A stretch of 64,000 nucleotides of DNA from Halonotius roseus (lineage in GTDB: Archaea; Halobacteriota; Halobacteria; Halobacteriales; Haloferacaceae), in the NCBI RefSeq assembly GCF_006861655.1, contig NZ_SESI01000001.1:942328-1006327 (forward strand), read 5' to 3'. Below, in pieces: positions 36,310-44,455 of this stretch. The stretch's first letter is position 1. Every line of letters begins with the position of its first letter. The translations under genes were made by a program, and so were the position numbers. The notes beneath the pieces were generated by a model, which saw nothing but the letters and a program-made list of their open reading frames with translations, ran no database searches and was not told the DNA's origin.

Positions 36310-37128
36310 GTGCGCCGGTTTACGCCCGAATATCTCAGCCGCACGCGCGAGGGAATGTGGGCCGATTCGCGGGACGCCCTCACGGATCTCGATCTCTCGA
36401 ACCGCGAGCGGGTTCTCGATGTCGGCTGCGGCACCGGCGAGTTGACACGCGTCCTTGCAGCCGAATCGGCCGACGCCAACGCCGAAGTGATCGGCGTCGA
36501 CGCCGACCCCCGGCTGCTCGACGTTGCCAGCGACCACGTTCCAACGGTCGCTGGCGACGCGCTTCGCCTGCCGTTTGCCGACGACAGCGTCGATCTCGTT
36601 GTCTGCCAGGCCCTTCTCATTAATCTTCCCGAGCCAGCCGCCGCCCTCCGGGAGTTCGCCCGCGTTTCGACCGACTTGGTCGCCGCGATCGAGCCGAACA
36701 ACGCCGCCGTCAGCGTCGACTCGACTGTCGACAGCGAGGTCGACCTCGAAGCACGGGTTCGGGAGGCCTACCTCCGCGGTATCGACACCGATGTCGCCCT
36801 CGGCGAACGAGTCGAATCGCTGTTTGCGGAGGCCGGGATCGATCCACTCTCGACCCGGCAGTACAACCACGAAAAGCGCACTGAACCGCCCTACAGCGAG
36901 GACGCATTGCGGAGCGCGAAACGGAAGGCCAGCGGCGAGGGACTGGCCGACCACGAAGTCGAACTCTGCCGCGGGCTGGACGGCGAGGCGACGTATGACA
37001 CGCTCCGGCGAGCGTGGCGCGAGATGGGCCGGGAAGTTATTGAGCAGATGCAAGACGAGTCATACGAGCGTGTGGAGACAGTGCCGTTCACCGTGACTGT
37101 CGGACAGGTCGATAGCGACACCGGCTGA
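36310..37128 (+). CDS. Class I SAM-dependent methyltransferase
   Basis: 272 residues with a GTG start three bases after the nfo stop. Rossmann motif I VLDVGCGTGELTRVLA (about residues 38-53), then VIGVDADPRLLDVA and a DSVDLVVCQALLINLPEP block where the family's acidic post-II loop lies. The substrate is unknown; tight linkage to nfo suggests co-transcription only. It is convergent with the following DUF7095-like gene. Confidence 0.88.
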   Translation: MRRFTPEYLSRTREGMWADSRDALTDLDLSNRERVLDVGCGTGELTRVLAAESADANAEVIGVDADPRLLDVASDHVPTVAGDALRLPFADDSVDLVVCQALLINLPEPAAALREFARVSTDLVAAIEPNNAAVSVDSTVDSEVDLEARVREAYLRGIDTDVALGERVESLFAEAGIDPLSTRQYNHEKRTEPPYSEDALRSAKRKASGEGLADHEVELCRGLDGEATYDTLRRAWREMGREVIEQMQDESYERVETVPFTVTVGQVDSDTG

Positions 37129-37131
37129 GGA

Positions 37132-37794
37132 TCAGATCACGTCGCCGCGAACGCTCGCACCCGTTTGTTCGGTTCGGTAGCGGCTGACCGTGTCGGCGGC
37201 CGCATCTGCGGTATCGGCGTCGACACCCATCTGTTCCAGCGCGCCCGACAGCGTTGGAAACGGGAGTTCGCCGCCGCGAAGCTTGCCGAGGAGGTCGTCG
37301 TCCCACTCGCCGTCGACCCACAGACAGACGCCACGAGGGTCGAGGATCTGTTCGTAGGACTCACGATCGAGCGCGCCCCGCAGCCGCTGGGTGACGTTTT
37401 CGTCAAAGCTCGCGTTACAGACTTCGAGGTGGATCGGCTCATCGTCACCGAGCAGGTGGGCGGCCAGACACTTCTCTGGGGCGGCGTGGCCGTTGTCGTT
37501 GGCGCGGATGTATTCGGGAAACGCCTCGGCCCACTCGGCGTCAACGCTCTGGCCGACACCTTTCACGCCGTGTTGCTCGTAATACTCCTCGGCGGCGTCG
37601 CTGTCGCCGCGCAGCAGGATGTCCTTCGTGAGATAGATGTCGAGACGATCGATCGGATCGAGCCCGAGAGCAACATCGCCGTACACCCAGATCTCCCGGA
37701 CTGGCACCGGCATCGGCTCGGAGTCGACCGTCTCGATCAGCTCGACGATGCGGTCGATGGCGGCGTCGCGGTCGAGTGTCGCCTCGCGTGTCAT
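37132..37794 (-). CDS. DUF7095-like haloarchaeal protein
   Basis: 220 residues starting MTREATLDRDAAIDRIVELI. The block PVREIWVYGDVALGLDPIDR then IYLTKDILLRGD resembles a nucleotidyltransferase-like core, but without a clear GSxxxxxD motif. I recall this as DUF7095, with no known function. ATG 37794 is preferred to the upstream in-frame ATG, which falls in promoter sequence. Confidence 0.75.
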   Translation of the reverse strand: MTREATLDRDAAIDRIVELIETVDSEPMPVPVREIWVYGDVALGLDPIDRLDIYLTKDILLRGDSDAAEEYYEQHGVKGVGQSVDAEWAEAFPEYIRANDNGHAAPEKCLAAHLLGDDEPIHLEVCNASFDENVTQRLRGALDRESYEQILDPRGVCLWVDGEWDDDLLGKLRGGELPFPTLSGALEQMGVDADTADAAADTVSRYRTEQTGASVRGDVI

Positions 37795-37982
37795 TGCTGA
37801 CCCTGGGATCGCAGGCCACAAACCGGTTTCGACGCCGTGCGGTCGGGTGTGTTGTGGAATGGTCTGGCGTGTATGACAGACCGATCGTGTGTCGTATGAC
37901 ACGCTGCGTCGGTGTCGACGAGGGCAGCCGATCGCCCCGAAGAGCGAAACGGGTATCCCAGCCGGCCGGCAACGCTCCGGTA

Positions 37983-38954
37983 ATGGAGTGCGACAAATGC
38001 GACCGTGACGCCGTCATGCAGGCGGCGTACTCCGGCGGCCATCTCTGTGAGACGCATTTCTGCCGGTCGGTCGAGAAACGCGTCCGACGACGAATTCGGG
38101 CGGATACACTGCTCGATCCCGAGTCGACACCAGACAATCCAGAAACGTGGGTGATCGGCCTTTCAGGTGGCAAGGACAGCGTCGTCCTCACACACATTTT
38201 AGACGAGACCTTCGGTGAAGATCCCCGCATCGAGATGCTGGCGTTGACGATCCACGAGGGGATCGAGGGCTACCGCGACGAAAGCGTCGACGCCTGCGTC
38301 GAGTTGGCCGACGATCTGGAGATGCGCCACGAACTCGTCAGCTACGAGGAGGAGTTCGGGATCCGCATGGACGATGTCGTCGACGACGACCCCGAGGACA
38401 TGGCCCCCTGCGCCTACTGCGGTGTGTTTCGGCGTGATCTCTTAGAGGAGTACGCCGACGAGTACGGCGCGGACAAGCTGCTGACCGGCCACAACCTCGA
38501 CGACGAGGCCCAAACCGCGCTGATGAACATTCTGGAAGGCGATGTCAAACAGATCGCCAAACACTTCGATGCAAGCATCGGCGATTTCGAGGAGCGCGCC
38601 GAACAGGATGATTTCATCCCGCGGGCCAAGCCCCTCCGGGATATCCCCGAAAAAGAGGTCGCACTCTACGCCCAACTCATGGAGTTGCCCGCCCACATCA
38701 CCGAGTGTCCCCACGCCAGCGAGGCCTACCGCGGCGAGATCCAGGAGCTGTTGTGGAACCTCGAAGAGAATCACCCCGGGACGCGGCACTCGATCATGTC
38801 CGGCTACGAGGAGCTCGCGGAGCTGGCGGCCGATCGGTATGGTGGCGACGACGAGGAAAACGACGACCTCAGCGAGTGCGAGCAGTGTGGCTCGATGACC
38901 GGGGGTCGGATCTGCCGGAAATGCCGGCTATTGGAATCGATTGCGGCGGTATAG
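37983..38954 (+). CDS. ncsA: NcsA/TtuA-type tRNA 2-thiolation protein
   Basis: 323 residues starting MECDKCDRDAVMQAAY. N-terminal zinc finger, PP-loop ATP-pyrophosphatase motif GLSGGKDSV, Cys block CAYCGVFRR, then TGHNLDDEAQTALMNIL and a C-terminal second zinc finger (CEQCGSMTG...CRKC). Adenylates the wobble uridine for sulfur transfer (2-thiouridine in tRNA-Lys/Glu/Gln) together with ubiquitin-like SAMP proteins. Confidence 0.92.
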   Translation: MECDKCDRDAVMQAAYSGGHLCETHFCRSVEKRVRRRIRADTLLDPESTPDNPETWVIGLSGGKDSVVLTHILDETFGEDPRIEMLALTIHEGIEGYRDESVDACVELADDLEMRHELVSYEEEFGIRMDDVVDDDPEDMAPCAYCGVFRRDLLEEYADEYGADKLLTGHNLDDEAQTALMNILEGDVKQIAKHFDASIGDFEERAEQDDFIPRAKPLRDIPEKEVALYAQLMELPAHITECPHASEAYRGEIQELLWNLEENHPGTRHSIMSGYEELAELAADRYGGDDEENDDLSECEQCGSMTGGRICRKCRLLESIAAV

Positions 38955-39020
38955 CGTTAGTACCAGTTGCGAGAAATCGACCGTCGCCGTCTAACGTCGC
39001 CATCTAAAACGGCCGTCGCG

Positions 39021-39030
39021 CTGAAAAAAG
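39021..39030 (-). terminator. Oligo-T terminator candidate after ftsZ2
   Basis: CTTTTTTCAG on the minus strand, a few bases after the ftsZ2 stop. Confidence 0.45.
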
Positions 39031-39032
39031 CG

Positions 39033-40214
39033 TTAGCGGATGACGTCGAGACCGTTGTTCTGTTCGACTTCCTGTTTGCCGCCGTCAGACTCCCAGGCCG
39101 CGGTGTCGGAGCTGACGTTCGCGCTGGCGTCGAACTCGGCGGGGTCGCCTTCGATGCTGGCGCGTGACTGATCGGCCTGTTTTTGGGTCGTCGAGCCGAG
39201 CACCTGCGCGCTCTGGACGCCGGTCATGATCGCCATGACGCGAACCTTGCCCTTGTACTCGTCTTGGATCCGGGCACCCCAGATGACGTTCGCGCTGGCT
39301 TCGAGCCGTTCGGTGATGTTGTTGGCGATCCCCTCGGCCTCCTTCAGCGTGAGGTCGGGGCCGCCGGTGATGTGGACGAGCCCGCCGCTCGCACCGCGGT
39401 AGTCCACATCCAGCAGTGGGTGGTTCATCGCGTCGCTGACCACCTCTTGGGTCTTGTTTTTGTCCTGGGTTTCGCCGACCAGCATCACGGCGACGCCGCC
39501 CTGATTCATGATCGTCGACATATCCGCGTAGTCGAGATTAATGAGGGAGGGCTGGGTGATCGTCTCCGAGATTCCTTTGACGGTTTCGGCGATGATCTGA
39601 TCCATCACAGAAAAGGCCTTGCCGATCGGGAGGTTCGGGACGTAATCGAGCAGGCGGTTGTTGTCGAGGACGATGATCGAATCAGCGGTATCGCGGAGCT
39701 GTTCGAGGCCTTCCTCGGCTTTGACCGTCCGAGCGCGCTCAACATTGAACGGCGTCGAGACCATGCCGACGACGATCGCGCCCTGTTCTTTGGCGATATC
39801 CGAGATCACCGGGGCCGCGCCGGTGCCGGTGCCGCCACCCATGCCGGCGGTCACAAAGACCAGGTCGGCGTCGCCCAGCACTTCCTTGATCGTTCCCTGG
39901 GCCATCTCGGTGGCGCGCTCGCCCATCGAGGGGTCGCCACCCGCGCCGAGGCCCTGGGTGAGAGATTTGCCGACGAGGATCTTCGTGTCGGCTTCGATCA
40001 TCTTCAGGTGCTGTTTGTCGGTGTTGATGGCGACGGTTTCCGCGCCGTCGACGCCGATGTTGTACAGCCGGTTGACCGTGTTGTTGCCCGCGCCGCCGGC
40101 GCCGACGATGACGATCCGTGGATCGCCGAACTCGTCGTCATCGTCGAAGCTGGCGTCCATGTCACGGTCTTCTGCTTCCGCGTTGTCGAGGGCGTCTTGT
40201 ACGATATCCTGCAT
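39033..40214 (-). CDS. ftsZ2: Cell-division protein FtsZ2
   Basis: 393 residues. Tubulin-type GTPase with [14 protein letters not shown], the signature GGGTGTG (126-132), and [18 protein letters not shown]. The C-terminal conserved end is [10 protein letters not shown]. The N-terminus [16 protein letters not shown] and the adjoining cdrS gene argue for the FtsZ2 paralogue, which constricts the ring, rather than FtsZ1. The ATG is two bases after the cdrS stop, so the two are co-transcribed. Confidence 0.93.
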   Translation of the reverse strand: MQDIVQDALDNAEAEDRDMDASFDDDDEFGDPRIVIVGAGGAGNNTVNRLYNIGVDGAETVAINTDKQHLKMIEADTKILVGKSLTQGLGAGGDPSMGERATEMAQGTIKEVLGDADLVFVTAGMGGGTGTGAAPVISDIAKEQGAIVVGMVSTPFNVERARTVKAEEGLEQLRDTADSIIVLDNNRLLDYVPNLPIGKAFSVMDQIIAETVKGISETITQPSLINLDYADMSTIMNQGGVAVMLVGETQDKNKTQEVVSDAMNHPLLDVDYRGASGGLVHITGGPDLTLKEAEGIANNITERLEASANVIWGARIQDEYKGKVRVMAIMTGVQSAQVLGSTTQKQADQSRASIEGDPAEFDASANVSSDTAAWESDGGKQEVEQNNGLDVIR

Positions 40215-40216
40215 AG

Positions 40217-40399
40217 TTACACCTTCGCCCAGCTGCGCTCGCTTTTGTTTCGTCGTGGTTCTGTACTCTCGGTCTCGTTGAGCATCTCTCGGACGGCCGA
40301 CCGGATCGCCTCACTCCGGTTTGGGAACTGGCCGGTTTCGACCATTTCCTCGACCTCGTCGATCTGCTGCTTTGGAATTCGTAGTGTCACACGCTCCAT
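40217..40399 (-). CDS. cdrS: CdrS ribbon-helix-helix regulator
   Basis: 60 residues: [20 protein letters not shown] then [16 protein letters not shown], a single RHH (CopG/MetJ) DNA-binding domain. The conserved archaeal cdrS-ftsZ2 locus has the RHH regulator directly before ftsZ2, where CdrS controls division-gene expression in Halobacterium and Haloferax. ATG 40399 is used because the upstream frame lies in the promoter. Confidence 0.9.
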   Translation of the reverse strand: MERVTLRIPKQQIDEVEEMVETGQFPNRSEAIRSAVREMLNETESTEPRRNKSERSWAKV

Positions 40400-40413
40400 T
40401 GTTACATTCCCCG

Positions 40414-40537
40414 GTAAGACAGTCGGCGACGCCGACAGCCCCACAGCGTGCCACGGACGGGCACACTGTAAGACGATTGTCTTACGCGGTCGTAACACTA
40501 TGCCGAGGGTATATAAATTTACTGGCGGATGTAAGAC
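40414..40537. promoter_or_regulatory. cdrS-ftsZ2 control region with four GTAAGAC sites
   Basis: The heptamer GTAAGAC occurs at 40414-40420, 40468-40474 and 40531-40537, and inverted (GTCTTAC) at 40479-40485. The middle pair forms the palindrome GTAAGACGATTGTCTTAC. The minus-strand TATA box AATTTATATAC is at 40510-40520, so the palindrome lies at or just after the predicted start site, with one half-site upstream of the TATA box and one in the leader. RHH repressors bind such inverted repeats; CdrL or CdrS is the natural candidate. Confidence 0.65.
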
Positions 40538-40588
40538 ATTCCGGCTATCGAGGCAGCCACGAGGCCGTGAGATCGGGGTGTGTGTCTG

Positions 40589-41170
40589 TCATCCGTTGTC
40601 CAACACGTCGGCCGCCGGGGTGCGACGCCCACAGCCGGGACAGAACGCCCAGTCCGATCGGAGCTCGTCGCCGCAGTCACAGAACAGCCGCCGGGAGGCC
40701 TTTTCGCCACAGTTCGGGCAGTACACGTGCTCGCTGTCGACCGCTTCGCCACACTGACCGCAGCTGTGGGCGTCGTCTTCGCCGGCTGTCGGCTCCGGTT
40801 GTGGGTCGCCCTCGGCGTCAGGCGTCTTACGCTCAACGGCTTGGTCGGTGACAGTGGCCTCCTCGTCGACTCCCTCAAGGGTGATATTGACCGACACGTC
40901 GGTGCCGGCATCGGCCGGATCGCGGCGGGTCGCCAGCGCGGAATCGACGCGTTCGGCGACGAGGCGGTCGATTCGGTCGTCGATGAGGGCGTCGATCGAG
41001 TCGGCGTCGGACGTGTGCGCGTGTGTGTCCGTCGTTTGCGCGGTTGTCTCACGTTCCGACCCGTCGAGGTACTGACGGAGGGCCTCCCGCATGACCTCGG
41101 ATTTCGAGGCGTCGAAGGCCTCTAACCGGCCAACGAGGTCATCGTCGGCGCGGAACGTGATCTTACTCAT
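40589..41170 (-). CDS. cdrL: CdrL-type RHH regulator with zinc ribbons
   Basis: 193 residues from MSKITFRADDDLVGRLEAF. N-terminal RHH domain with SKSEVMREALRQYLDG, then a Thr/Asp linker with a helical segment (IDRLVAERVDSALATRRD). The C-terminal double zinc ribbon has CGQCGEAV, CPNCGEK, CDCGDEL and CPGCGR. This is the long companion of CdrS, reported to regulate cdrS-ftsZ2. It is transcribed in the same direction, 190 bases upstream of cdrS. Confidence 0.88.
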   Translation of the reverse strand: MSKITFRADDDLVGRLEAFDASKSEVMREALRQYLDGSERETTAQTTDTHAHTSDADSIDALIDDRIDRLVAERVDSALATRRDPADAGTDVSVNITLEGVDEEATVTDQAVERKTPDAEGDPQPEPTAGEDDAHSCGQCGEAVDSEHVYCPNCGEKASRRLFCDCGDELRSDWAFCPGCGRRTPAADVLDNG

Positions 41171-41282
41171 GTGCAACAGGTGTGTTACACAGGGTATTCA
41201 ATCTTCCCACTCTGTCAGACATCTGTCGGCGGCGCGCTTGGAACAGAACCCTTAATTGTACGACCGGGATACGAAAGAGTGC

Positions 41283-41356
41283 CCGCCCTTAGCTCAGCCT
41301 GGTAGAGCAGTCGACTGTAGATCGACTTGTCCCCCGTTCAATTCGGGGAGGGCGGA
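41283..41356 (+). tRNA. tRNA-Tyr (GTA)
   Basis: Acceptor CCGCCCT pairs with AGGGCGG; the anticodon loop holds GTA; T-arm CCCCG-TTCAATT-CGGGG; discriminator A. CCA is not encoded. It marks the left edge of a small accessory island. Confidence 0.97.
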
Positions 41357-41389
41357 CTTTCTCCTGCGAACAACGTGAGCAGTGTGAAA

Positions 41390-41455
41390 TCTCTCCCGAC
41401 CCGAATTGAGCAGCGAACGACCGCAGGGAGTGAGTGAGTTCAATTCGGGGAGAGA
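41390..41455. repeat. Partial copy and inverted copy of the tRNA-Tyr T-arm
   Basis: GTTCAATTCGGGGAG of the tRNA (41336-41350) recurs at 41438-41452, and a near-inverted copy (CTCCCGACCCGAATTGA) sits at 41393-41409. The two can form a hairpin with a roughly 30-base loop. This pattern fits a remnant attachment site; the match is short. Confidence 0.5.
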
Positions 41456-41560
41456 CGATGGCAGATGGTCAGCACCCGATGTGGAAACCGGGGGTGCAAG
41501 CTATGCCGACACACAGTCGGAGGCCGCATGACTATCTTCCGTGCGATGCCAGTACGCTGC

Positions 41561-41901
41561 TCAGGATAAAATGTAGTCGCTCGCTGCTGTTGCCACATCT
41601 TCGATGCGTTCGTCAACGAGGGAGGTCATGTAGTAGTCGACTGCTGTAGCACTGTTGAGCGTCACGAGCGACCACGGAAGCACGTGACTTCGGGTTCCCA
41701 AGGCCTCCCACTGTAGTCCTCGTCCCAGAGCGTGAGCGACTCCTCGTGGTAGGTCTTCGTGGAAATCAAGACTGTAATGAGTTGAACGCCGTGGGCCGGA
41801 AATCGAGGCGTGCCGACCACGAGCATCGGCCGCCCTTTGTCCGAGAGTGGATCAGTCGCCCAGACGATATCGCCGCGGTCGAGATCGTCAAACGCCGTCA
41901 C
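41561..41901 (-). pseudogene. PemK/MazF-like toxin gene, frameshifted
   Basis: The open part (from ATG 41901) encodes DRGDIVWATDPLSDKGRPML and ends early after DEDYSGRPWEPEVTC. In another frame from about 41705 the expected family C-terminus continues: LGTRSHVLPWSLVTL, then VDYYMTSLVDERIEDVATAA, and a stop at 41561. One indel in the G-rich stretch near codon 65 would restore a protein of about 112 residues. It overlaps the HTH gene start-stop by four bases, as expected for an antitoxin-toxin pair. Confidence 0.75.
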
Positions 41902-42257
41902 TGTACGCGTTCCATCTCGTTGGTCTGGAGGGCTTCGAGAGCCTCGTCGCCGTACTGCTCGGTTGCGGTTTCGTGGTACTGATGGAGCTGGTAGGCTGAC
42001 TGGAGTCGTTCGTCGTCGTCGGTGATCGCCCAGTATGGGCGTTTGTGTCGGACGAGCCCGCGGTGCTTCAGTCGTGAGAGGATCGCACTGACAGCGTCCT
42101 CCTCAAGATCGAGTTGGTCGGCGATTGTCGACGCCTTCCACGCACGGTCGTCGTGCTCGTCGAGGAAGCGCACGATCCGCTCGGTGTCGGTTCGCCCATT
42201 GAGTTCGTCGGCATCGGTGTTCTCGAACTCGTCGATATCGATACTCCCGCTTGACAT
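41898..42257 (-). CDS. Winged-helix antitoxin-type regulator
   Basis: 119 residues from MSSGSIDIDEFENTD. Winged helix in TERIVRFLDEHDDRAWKAST, LDLEEDAVSAILSRLKHRGL and VRHKRPYWAITDDDE, then a helical C-terminus (YQLHQYHETATEQYGDEALE) that probably contacts the toxin. The stop overlaps the start of the MazF-like pseudogene. Upstream in-frame extension covers the promoter and is rejected. Confidence 0.82.
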   Translation of the reverse strand: MSSGSIDIDEFENTDADELNGRTDTERIVRFLDEHDDRAWKASTIADQLDLEEDAVSAILSRLKHRGLVRHKRPYWAITDDDERLQSAYQLHQYHETATEQYGDEALEALQTNEMERVQ

Positions 42258-42540
42258 ACGCGACTGTTGGGGCTGTTGGCTGATAGCTGTTTGGAGTATT
42301 TGGAGTATTAGTTTAGCAGTCAAAGCAGCGAGATAGCGATCCAACGCAATGGGCGTCTGGGGCAGTTCGCCAGTAGACACGGTATATTGGAGGGCGAGAC
42401 ATTATCCGGGGGTTCCGACTCTATCCCGAGAACACGGGCGACGAGTCGCTCCCGAAGTTTATGCAGTAGATGGTGCGGACAAATTGTTCCTATCTGAGCG
42501 CGACAGCGTCAGTCGCGGCGGGAACAAGCTTGATATTCTC
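42258..42540. promoter_or_regulatory. Control region between the HTH gene and vapBC
   Basis: Next to the HTH gene are three CTGTTGG-like units (42263-42292) and a tandem 9-base repeat TTTGGAGTA at 42290-42298 and 42299-42307, possible operator sites. The rest to 42540 shows no ORF I trust. Confidence 0.5.
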
Positions 42541-42556
42541 GTATACGCTTGTATAC
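42541..42556. promoter_or_regulatory. Palindromic operator before vapB
   Basis: GTATAC-GCTT-GTATAC, two self-complementary hexamers four bases apart, ends three bases before ATG 42560. The position fits autorepression by the VapBC complex. Confidence 0.6.
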
Positions 42557-42559
42557 AAC

Positions 42560-42799
42560 ATGAGCGAAGCATCGAAAACGATCCGCGTCTCCGACACACT
42601 CCACGCTCGTATCAAGGCGGATAACCGTGAGGGCGAAACACTCAACGAGACGCTGGAACGGCTGCTCGGCGAGCCGTCGCTCCGCGAACTCGCCGGGACG
42701 CTATCCGATGAGGACGCCGCGACGATGCGCGAGGCTATCGACGCGAGTCACGAGCAGCACGCGGCGGAACTCAGCGAGCAGTTCGACGGGATGGAATGA
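42560..42799 (+). CDS. vapB: VapB-like antitoxin
   Basis: 79 residues: KTIRVSDTLHARIKADNREG then ETLNETLERLLGEPSLREL, a short RHH-type DNA-binding start and an acidic helical C-terminus that would wrap the toxin. ATG 42560 is selected because it follows the palindrome; the upstream in-frame codons run through it. Overlaps vapC by four bases. Confidence 0.85.
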   Translation: MSEASKTIRVSDTLHARIKADNREGETLNETLERLLGEPSLRELAGTLSDEDAATMREAIDASHEQHAAELSEQFDGME

Positions 42800-43188
42800 T
42801 TCTCGACACCTCCTTTCTGATCGACGTGATGAACGACGATACGGCCGCGTTGGAGACAGTCGATGAGATCGAGGCCGCCGAGGTTCCCCAGCGGATTCCG
42901 GCGATGACGCTACAAGAGTTATATATCGGCGTCGGGATGAGTGACTTGCCCGAGCAGGAGCGACGCGAGATTGAACACGTTATCGAATCCCGGCCGGTCG
43001 TGCCGACGAGCGCGGCCATCGCCCGCAAGGCCGGGCGGATCGACGGGGAATTGCGAGCGGCGGGCGAGCCAATCGACATCGGGGATGCGACGATCGGAGC
43101 GACAGCGGTGGTATGCGACGAGCCGGTGGTGACGGGGAATCCCGAGCACTTCGAGCGGATTTCGGGGATCGAAGTTGTGGGCTACTAG
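42796..43188 (+). CDS. vapC: VapC-like PIN-domain toxin
   Basis: 130 residues. PIN ribonuclease acidic residues: D4 in MILDTSFLIDV, Glu in TLQELYIGVG, and the Asp pair around EPIDIGDATIGATAV; NPEHFERI closes the fold. VapC toxins cut tRNA or rRNA and are inhibited by VapB, encoded just upstream. Confidence 0.9.
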   Translation: MILDTSFLIDVMNDDTAALETVDEIEAAEVPQRIPAMTLQELYIGVGMSDLPEQERREIEHVIESRPVVPTSAAIARKAGRIDGELRAAGEPIDIGDATIGATAVVCDEPVVTGNPEHFERISGIEVVGY

Positions 43189-43221
43189 TTCTCACTCGGA
43201 TAGACAGTCAACCGAGTCGCA

Positions 43222-43231
43222 CTATTTTAAA
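43222..43231 (+). promoter_or_regulatory. TATA box before the micro-ORF at 43257
   Basis: TATTTTAAAT lies 25-35 bases before ATG 43257, normal leaderless spacing. Confidence 0.4.
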
Positions 43232-43256
43232 TGGGCTCGCTGACCATACCACTGCC

Positions 43257-43328
43257 ATGCAGCGGTACGAAATCGAGGAATACGTCCAGGTTCATCTACC
43301 AGAGAACGAGATGCTGAGCCTCATCTGA
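43257..43328 (+). CDS. 23-residue micro-ORF, possible gene fragment
   Basis: MQRYEIEEYVQVHLPENEML then a short end and a stop. It has a well-placed TATA box but no recognisable family. It may be the truncated start of a larger lost gene, a leader peptide or a true small protein. It precedes the zinc-ribbon/HEPN-like gene by 44 bases. Confidence 0.3.
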   Translation: MQRYEIEEYVQVHLPENEMLSLI

Positions 43329-43372
43329 TGTTTCTGGAGCAACATCCAGAGAGGCAGGTTTCTGAATAATAA

Positions 43373-44398
43373 ATGAGCTTTCTACCACCGGGAACCGAGG
43401 CTGGAGCTACCAATCTAACTTGCCCTAACTGCGACAGTCGGATAGGCATACTCCAGCTTCTACGCAATATATCTCCAGAGACGATTTCACCGAATACGTA
43501 CACGACGTGTCCCCAGTGTTCAGTTTGGTTCTTTCCAGAAAATGCCCTACTCCAAACCCTTCGGAACATCCAGTCAACCGGTAAGTCTTTTTTCCGATTT
43601 CCTATTTCGCTGGGTAGCGGTATTGGAACCAATGTCACATGGGTAAATGTATCCGAAACCCGTGAGACTCAACTGAACAATCTCTACGAGGACTACGAAA
43701 TTGAAGCAGTCTATCTCGAAAATGCTGAACGGTCTGATGTGGGAGAGGACGAACGTCTGCCTATCGAAACTATCAACGGGTTCTACCACCGGGCAACCCT
43801 GGCCGATATTTTACTCGTTGAAGTCTCCATCATCGGTTCCAAAAACACGGTTGTCAGAGCTAATCTCAGAGAAGGCCGAGAAGATACTGAGACCATTGAA
43901 GTAGGTGATGAAATCAAGATCGTGTATGAACAAGCGTTGACTCTTCGTTCTGCTACAAATCCACCTTGGATAGACCTCTTACGGGGAGCCGCTGAGTCAA
44001 TTCGTAACAAGAATACAACTGCTGCTGTCCCTCTAATCGTCTCCGCTGTTGATAACCTACTGTATCGCCAGATATATCTCTATTATCGGCTGGATGGGAA
44101 TAATCATGACAACTCCCACGAATTAATTGTGGATAAATATGGCAACGACCGTGGTGATCTCTACAGAGAGGATTTCGCAAAAAATGCATTAGACAATATA
44201 TCTGGAGTTCGGCTTACCAATGGCCCACCGCATAAGGAGTGGCGTACATTCCAAGACGAGATTCTTGAAACCCGAAGAAAAATTGTTCATCCCCAGAGAG
44301 ACCCAGTCCAGAAGATCGATAGGGAAACAGCGATTGATTGGTACAATACAACTTTTCGTTTGATTCTGGGTATGTTTGACCTTGTTTGGTTCGAGTAA
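43373..44398 (+). CDS. Zinc-ribbon protein with HEPN-like C-terminus, function unknown
   Basis: 341 residues. N-terminal zinc ribbon C17/C20 (LTCPNCDSR) and C46/C49 (TTCPQCSVW). A middle beta-rich region has many Glu/Thr residues. The C-terminal helical half has an LLRGAAESIRNKNTTAAVPL segment and ends with ETRRKIVHPQRD, where R301-x4-H306 resembles the HEPN ribonuclease motif (R-x4-6-H). Base composition is clearly more AT-rich than the surrounding genome. It lies between toxin-antitoxin genes and tRNA-Ala, suggesting acquired defence or RNA-targeting function, which is inference. Confidence 0.7.
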   Translation: MSFLPPGTEAGATNLTCPNCDSRIGILQLLRNISPETISPNTYTTCPQCSVWFFPENALLQTLRNIQSTGKSFFRFPISLGSGIGTNVTWVNVSETRETQLNNLYEDYEIEAVYLENAERSDVGEDERLPIETINGFYHRATLADILLVEVSIIGSKNTVVRANLREGREDTETIEVGDEIKIVYEQALTLRSATNPPWIDLLRGAAESIRNKNTTAAVPLIVSAVDNLLYRQIYLYYRLDGNNHDNSHELIVDKYGNDRGDLYREDFAKNALDNISGVRLTNGPPHKEWRTFQDEILETRRKIVHPQRDPVQKIDRETAIDWYNTTFRLILGMFDLVWFE

Positions 44399-44455
44399 TC
44401 TTTTGATTATGATTTAGTAGCAACCTCTTTCCCTCGTAAAACTCGGTCGCTCCGA

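Noticed and set aside
41357..41560. Integrase or att-bounded element next to tRNA-Tyr
   Set aside because: No integrase gene in the island and the repeat of the tRNA end is only 15 bases; kept as a weak hint only.
41434..41649. Plus-strand ORF of 71 codons after tRNA-Tyr
   Set aside because: Arg/Ser/Leu-rich, no family, and it overlaps the better supported remains of the MazF-like gene on the other strand.
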